Source: Candidatus Bathyarchaeota archaeon UBA185
Lineage (GTDB): Archaea; Thermoproteota; Bathyarchaeia; 40CM-2-53-6
NCBI GenBank assembly: GCA_002495485.1
Contig: DAFH01000195.1
Location: 3,169 to 11,518, forward strand
Direction: 5' to 3'
DNA length: 8,350 nt
Shown: positions 6,382 through 8,350 of the stretch, piece after piece
How positions within the stretch are numbered: the first letter of the stretch is position 1
Layout of the letters: each line of letters opens with the position of its first letter
The notes under the pieces: model-generated
The model's input: only the letters and a program-made list of their open reading frames with translations
Told to the model about the DNA's origin: nothing
Databases searched by the model: none
Program-made: the position numbers and the translations under genes

Positions 6382-7224
6382 TCAAGAGTTCGTAGTGACA
6401 GTCTCCTTCACCCCGCCCAGCTTCTCCTCCAGCAACAAACGCGCGCGATGAACGTCTACAACATCCCTCGGAAGCCCGAACCTCGCCAGCGACCCGAACA
6501 GTCGGCTCATCTGCGGTTTCACGAGGGACGCACGGTTGACCATTTCGTCTCTTGAAAGGACAGACTCGGCGGAACCCTGGCCCACGATACCACCCTTAGA
6601 CAGGAGGATAACCTTCGGATTTGCCTCCGCTACAAACTCGACATCATGGGTAATCATCACGACGGCCTTTCCCTGTGAATACAGTTGCAGGATGAAGTTC
6701 CTCAATCGCTCCTTCTGCTGGTAGTCCTGCCCAATCGTCGGCTCGTCGAGAATCAGATAGTCGGGCTCCGTTGCTAGGATGGAGGCCAGAGCAACCCTCT
6801 TCCGCTCGCCACCGCTGAGCAGGAACGGTGATGTGTCCGCATACTCGGCCAAGCCCAGGGCCTCAAGGGTCCTTCCCACCTGCTTTTCAACCACTTCAGG
6901 TGTGAAACCGAAATTCTTCAGCCCAAAGGCCACCTCATCCTTGACAGTCTCTGAGAACAATAGGTGATCTGGGTTCTGGAAGACGAGACCGACCTTTCGT
7001 GCCAGGTGAGCAACGCTGACCTTCCGCGTGTCCTCACCATCGACCGTGACGCGGCCTTCGGAAGGTTTCAGTAGGCCGTTCAGCTGCTTCGCCAGTGTGG
7101 TCTTGCCTGCCCCGTTCTCGCCCATTATGGCGAGGAAATCTCCACCCTGAATGGTCAAGTCGATATCGTGAAGGGCCAATAGGCCCGACGGGTAACGAAA
7201 GGACACGCGTTCCAGCCTGATCAA
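6382..7224 (-). CDS. ecfA2: ECF transporter ATPase, second subunit (EcfA2-type)
   Basis: ABC-type ATPase of 280 residues, one of two that power the ECF importer from the cytoplasmic side of the membrane. All core motifs are present: Walker A GENGAGKT at 35-42, Q-loop Gln83 in VFQNP, signature LSGGE at 136-140, Walker B YLILDEP with Asp160 and Glu161, and switch His193. The C-terminal extension (about 222-280) is typical of EcfA proteins. The start is TTG 7224, whose TTGA overlaps the TGA stop of the preceding ATPase by four bases, so the two are translationally coupled and likely made in equal amounts. Which of the pair corresponds to A1 or A2 of studied systems is assigned from gene order only. 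CbiO-type cobalt or nickel ATPases belong to the same family and cannot be excluded. Confidence 0.93.
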   Translation of the reverse strand: MIRLERVSFRYPSGLLALHDIDLTIQGGDFLAIMGENGAGKTTLAKQLNGLLKPSEGRVTVDGEDTRKVSVAHLARKVGLVFQNPDHLLFSETVKDEVAFGLKNFGFTPEVVEKQVGRTLEALGLAEYADTSPFLLSGGERKRVALASILATEPDYLILDEPTIGQDYQQKERLRNFILQLYSQGKAVVMITHDVEFVAEANPKVILLSKGGIVGQGSAESVLSRDEMVNRASLVKPQMSRLFGSLARFGLPRDVVDVHRARLLLEEKLGGVKETVTTNS

Positions 7225-8087
7225 TGGGTCATCATACCCGACAGAGCAGAAGCAGCATCTTCCACGTGGGTGGGAACTTTGCCTTTTAAGAGCCCATCAC
7301 GCCTCAGCATCGACCAGAGCAGACTGACACGCGGCACTCCAACTCCCAGTCCCTCTAACGTGTCAAATTGCTCATCGAGGACCTCCTCCAGATTGCCGTC
7401 GGCAACAATTCTTCCTCCGTCCATGACAATGATTCTCTCCGCGTATCTCGCCACCAAGTCCAGCCTATGCTCAACCACGACAATCGTCAGTCCAAGCTCT
7501 CTACGCAAATCGTCCGCCGCTCCCATAACGTCCTCGGCCGTGTGAGGATCCAAGAACGAGGTAGGCTCGTCGAGCACGATGATGCTTGGCTTCATTGCCA
7601 AGACCCCTGCCAATGCGACTCGCTGTTGCTGGCCTCCTGAAAGCTCATAAGGAGCCAGCTCCTTGAGAGCTAAAGTCCCCGTGATTTTCATCGCCTCGTT
7701 CACTCTTTTCCTGATCTCGTCTCGGCTGTATCCGAGATTCTCCGGGCCAAACGCGACATCTTTCTCGACGGTCAGCGCAAACAATTGGTTCTCCGGGTTC
7801 TGGAAGACATAGCCAATTTTTCTGGAGAGTTCGCTGGTTGGCTGGGTCGTGATGTCGAGCCCGTCGACATGAAGCTGCCCGGTCCATTCGCCCTGGTAGA
7901 AGTTGGGAATCAACCCGTTTAGGCAGCGGCAGAGGCTCGTCTTTCCACAACCACTGGGACCAGTGAGAAGTATGAACTCTCCTACCCCTATCGAGAGATC
8001 TATTCCTTGAATTGCGGTCTTCTTCGCTCCGCTGTACTTGAATCCGAGATTCTTCGCGACGACGATCTCTCTTCGACTCTCTGCCAC
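7221..8087 (-). CDS. ecfA1: ECF transporter ATPase, first subunit (EcfA1-type)
   Basis: ABC-type ATPase of 288 residues, the partner of the following gene. Walker A is GPSGCGKT at 43-50, Q-loop Gln96 lies in VFQNPENQLF, the signature LSGGQQQ is at 149-155, Walker B IIVLDEP has Asp173 and Glu174, and the switch His is His207. The VFQNP-x-NQLF stretch and the C-terminal extension past residue 235 are characteristic of EcfA/CbiO proteins. The start is GTG 8087, supported by GGTGAG at 8094-8099 with a 6-base spacer. It stands first of the three transporter genes. The DHH-family gene ends 58 bases upstream on the same strand, so all four may share one transcript. No S component lies between or after them in this window. 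Confidence 0.93.
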   Translation of the reverse strand: MAESRREIVVAKNLGFKYSGAKKTAIQGIDLSIGVGEFILLTGPSGCGKTSLCRCLNGLIPNFYQGEWTGQLHVDGLDITTQPTSELSRKIGYVFQNPENQLFALTVEKDVAFGPENLGYSRDEIRKRVNEAMKITGTLALKELAPYELSGGQQQRVALAGVLAMKPSIIVLDEPTSFLDPHTAEDVMGAADDLRRELGLTIVVVEHRLDLVARYAERIIVMDGGRIVADGNLEEVLDEQFDTLEGLGVGVPRVSLLWSMLRRDGLLKGKVPTHVEDAASALSGMMTH

Positions 8088-8093
8088 GAATTA

Positions 8094-8099
8094 CTCACC
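8094..8099 (-). promoter_or_regulatory. Ribosome binding site of the first ECF ATPase
   Basis: GGTGAG on the minus strand is spaced 6 bases from the GTG start at 8087 and decides in favour of that non-ATG start. Confidence 0.5.
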
Positions 8100-8145
8100 C
8101 TCGACTCTGTACTCGTTAGTGTGAGCGTTGAGCCGGCCCGTCATA

Positions 8146-8350
8146 TTAGGTCTGGAGCGGTCCCAGAGAATCCCTAACAGCTTCGACACAAATCTTCAGC
8201 ACATCCTGCGTCTGGCCCGGCGCTGAGAGGCCTGCCGCCGTCGCGTGCCCTCCTCCAACGCCTGCCAGTTTCTTTCCCATTGGGATGGACACATCCCTCG
8301 CGAGATGGACGCCAGTCTTGGTATAGAAATCTTCAGTCGCCCTCATGTTG
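8146..8350 (-). CDS. DHH/DHHA1-family phosphoesterase, C-terminal end (partial)
   Basis: Only the last 68 codons are inside the window; the frame runs on past the right edge, so the Met at 8346 is internal. The motif GGGHATAAG is the substrate-binding signature of the DHHA1 domain. That domain follows the catalytic DHH domain in RecJ-like exonucleases, nanoRNases and oligonucleotide or cyclic-dinucleotide phosphodiesterases. The N-terminal DHH metal-binding motifs would lie outside the window, so the exact type (RecJ/GAN-like nuclease, NrnA-like enzyme or other) cannot be told. After the motif, one amphipathic helix (VLKICVEAVRDSL) ends the protein, as is usual for the family. It lies just upstream of the ECF genes on the same strand; a functional tie is not evident. 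Confidence 0.85.
   Translation of the reverse strand, partial: NMRATEDFYTKTGVHLARDVSIPMGKKLAGVGGGHATAAGLSAPGQTQDVLKICVEAVRDSLGPLQT

Noticed and set aside
5956..6555. 199-codon plus-strand open frame opposite the ECF genes
   Set aside because: It runs antisense to the motif-bearing EcfT and ATPase genes, is Arg/Ser-rich and has no recognisable domain.

Overview
The window looks archaeal, probably from a TACK/Thermoproteota-type lineage; this is inference with no marker gene to confirm it. The grounds are an ER/archaeal-type signal peptidase with Ser-His rather than Ser-Lys catalysis, several TTG/GTG starts, few Shine-Dalgarno sites, a GC-rich third codon position and a SWIB-like mini-protein. 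The DNA is moderately GC-rich. There is no tRNA, rRNA, CRISPR array, insertion sequence or other sign of mobile DNA.

Left part (1-2386). About 290 bases show no convincing gene. Then comes a small minus-strand gene for a protein with a helical N-terminus and a basic, Pro/Ser-rich tail. A two-gene plus-strand unit follows: a small secreted Thr-rich protein, overlapped by 8 bases by a signal peptidase. The peptidase carries an unusual cytoplasmic extension with a SHOCT-like helical segment and a four-Cys zinc ribbon. The overlap suggests that enzyme and substrate are made together, in the manner of the bacterial SipW/TasA pair, although no sequence kinship to TasA is visible.

Middle part (2321-4390). 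Three genes, two on minus and one on plus, encode paralogous 160-195 residue coiled-coil proteins. They share an N-terminal FD-x(5)-RE block, an REKLI motif, a DFL-x(3)-QP-like block and charged, divergent C-terminal tails. I do not recognise the family; it is the best candidate for something undescribed here. The second copy ends in a clear hairpin plus T9 terminator.

Right part (4476-8350). A LysE-type membrane exporter on plus faces a minus-strand block. Read in its direction of transcription, that block is the end of a DHH/DHHA1 phosphoesterase (cut by the window edge), two ECF-transporter ATPases overlapping by 4 bases, the EcfT membrane subunit, and a SWIB-like mini-protein. The ATPases and EcfT form a complete energising module for vitamin or metal uptake, but no substrate-binding S component is in view, so the substrate is unknown. 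The conserved N-terminal motif of EcfT is encoded upstream of its first ordinary start codon, which makes its true start a puzzle.
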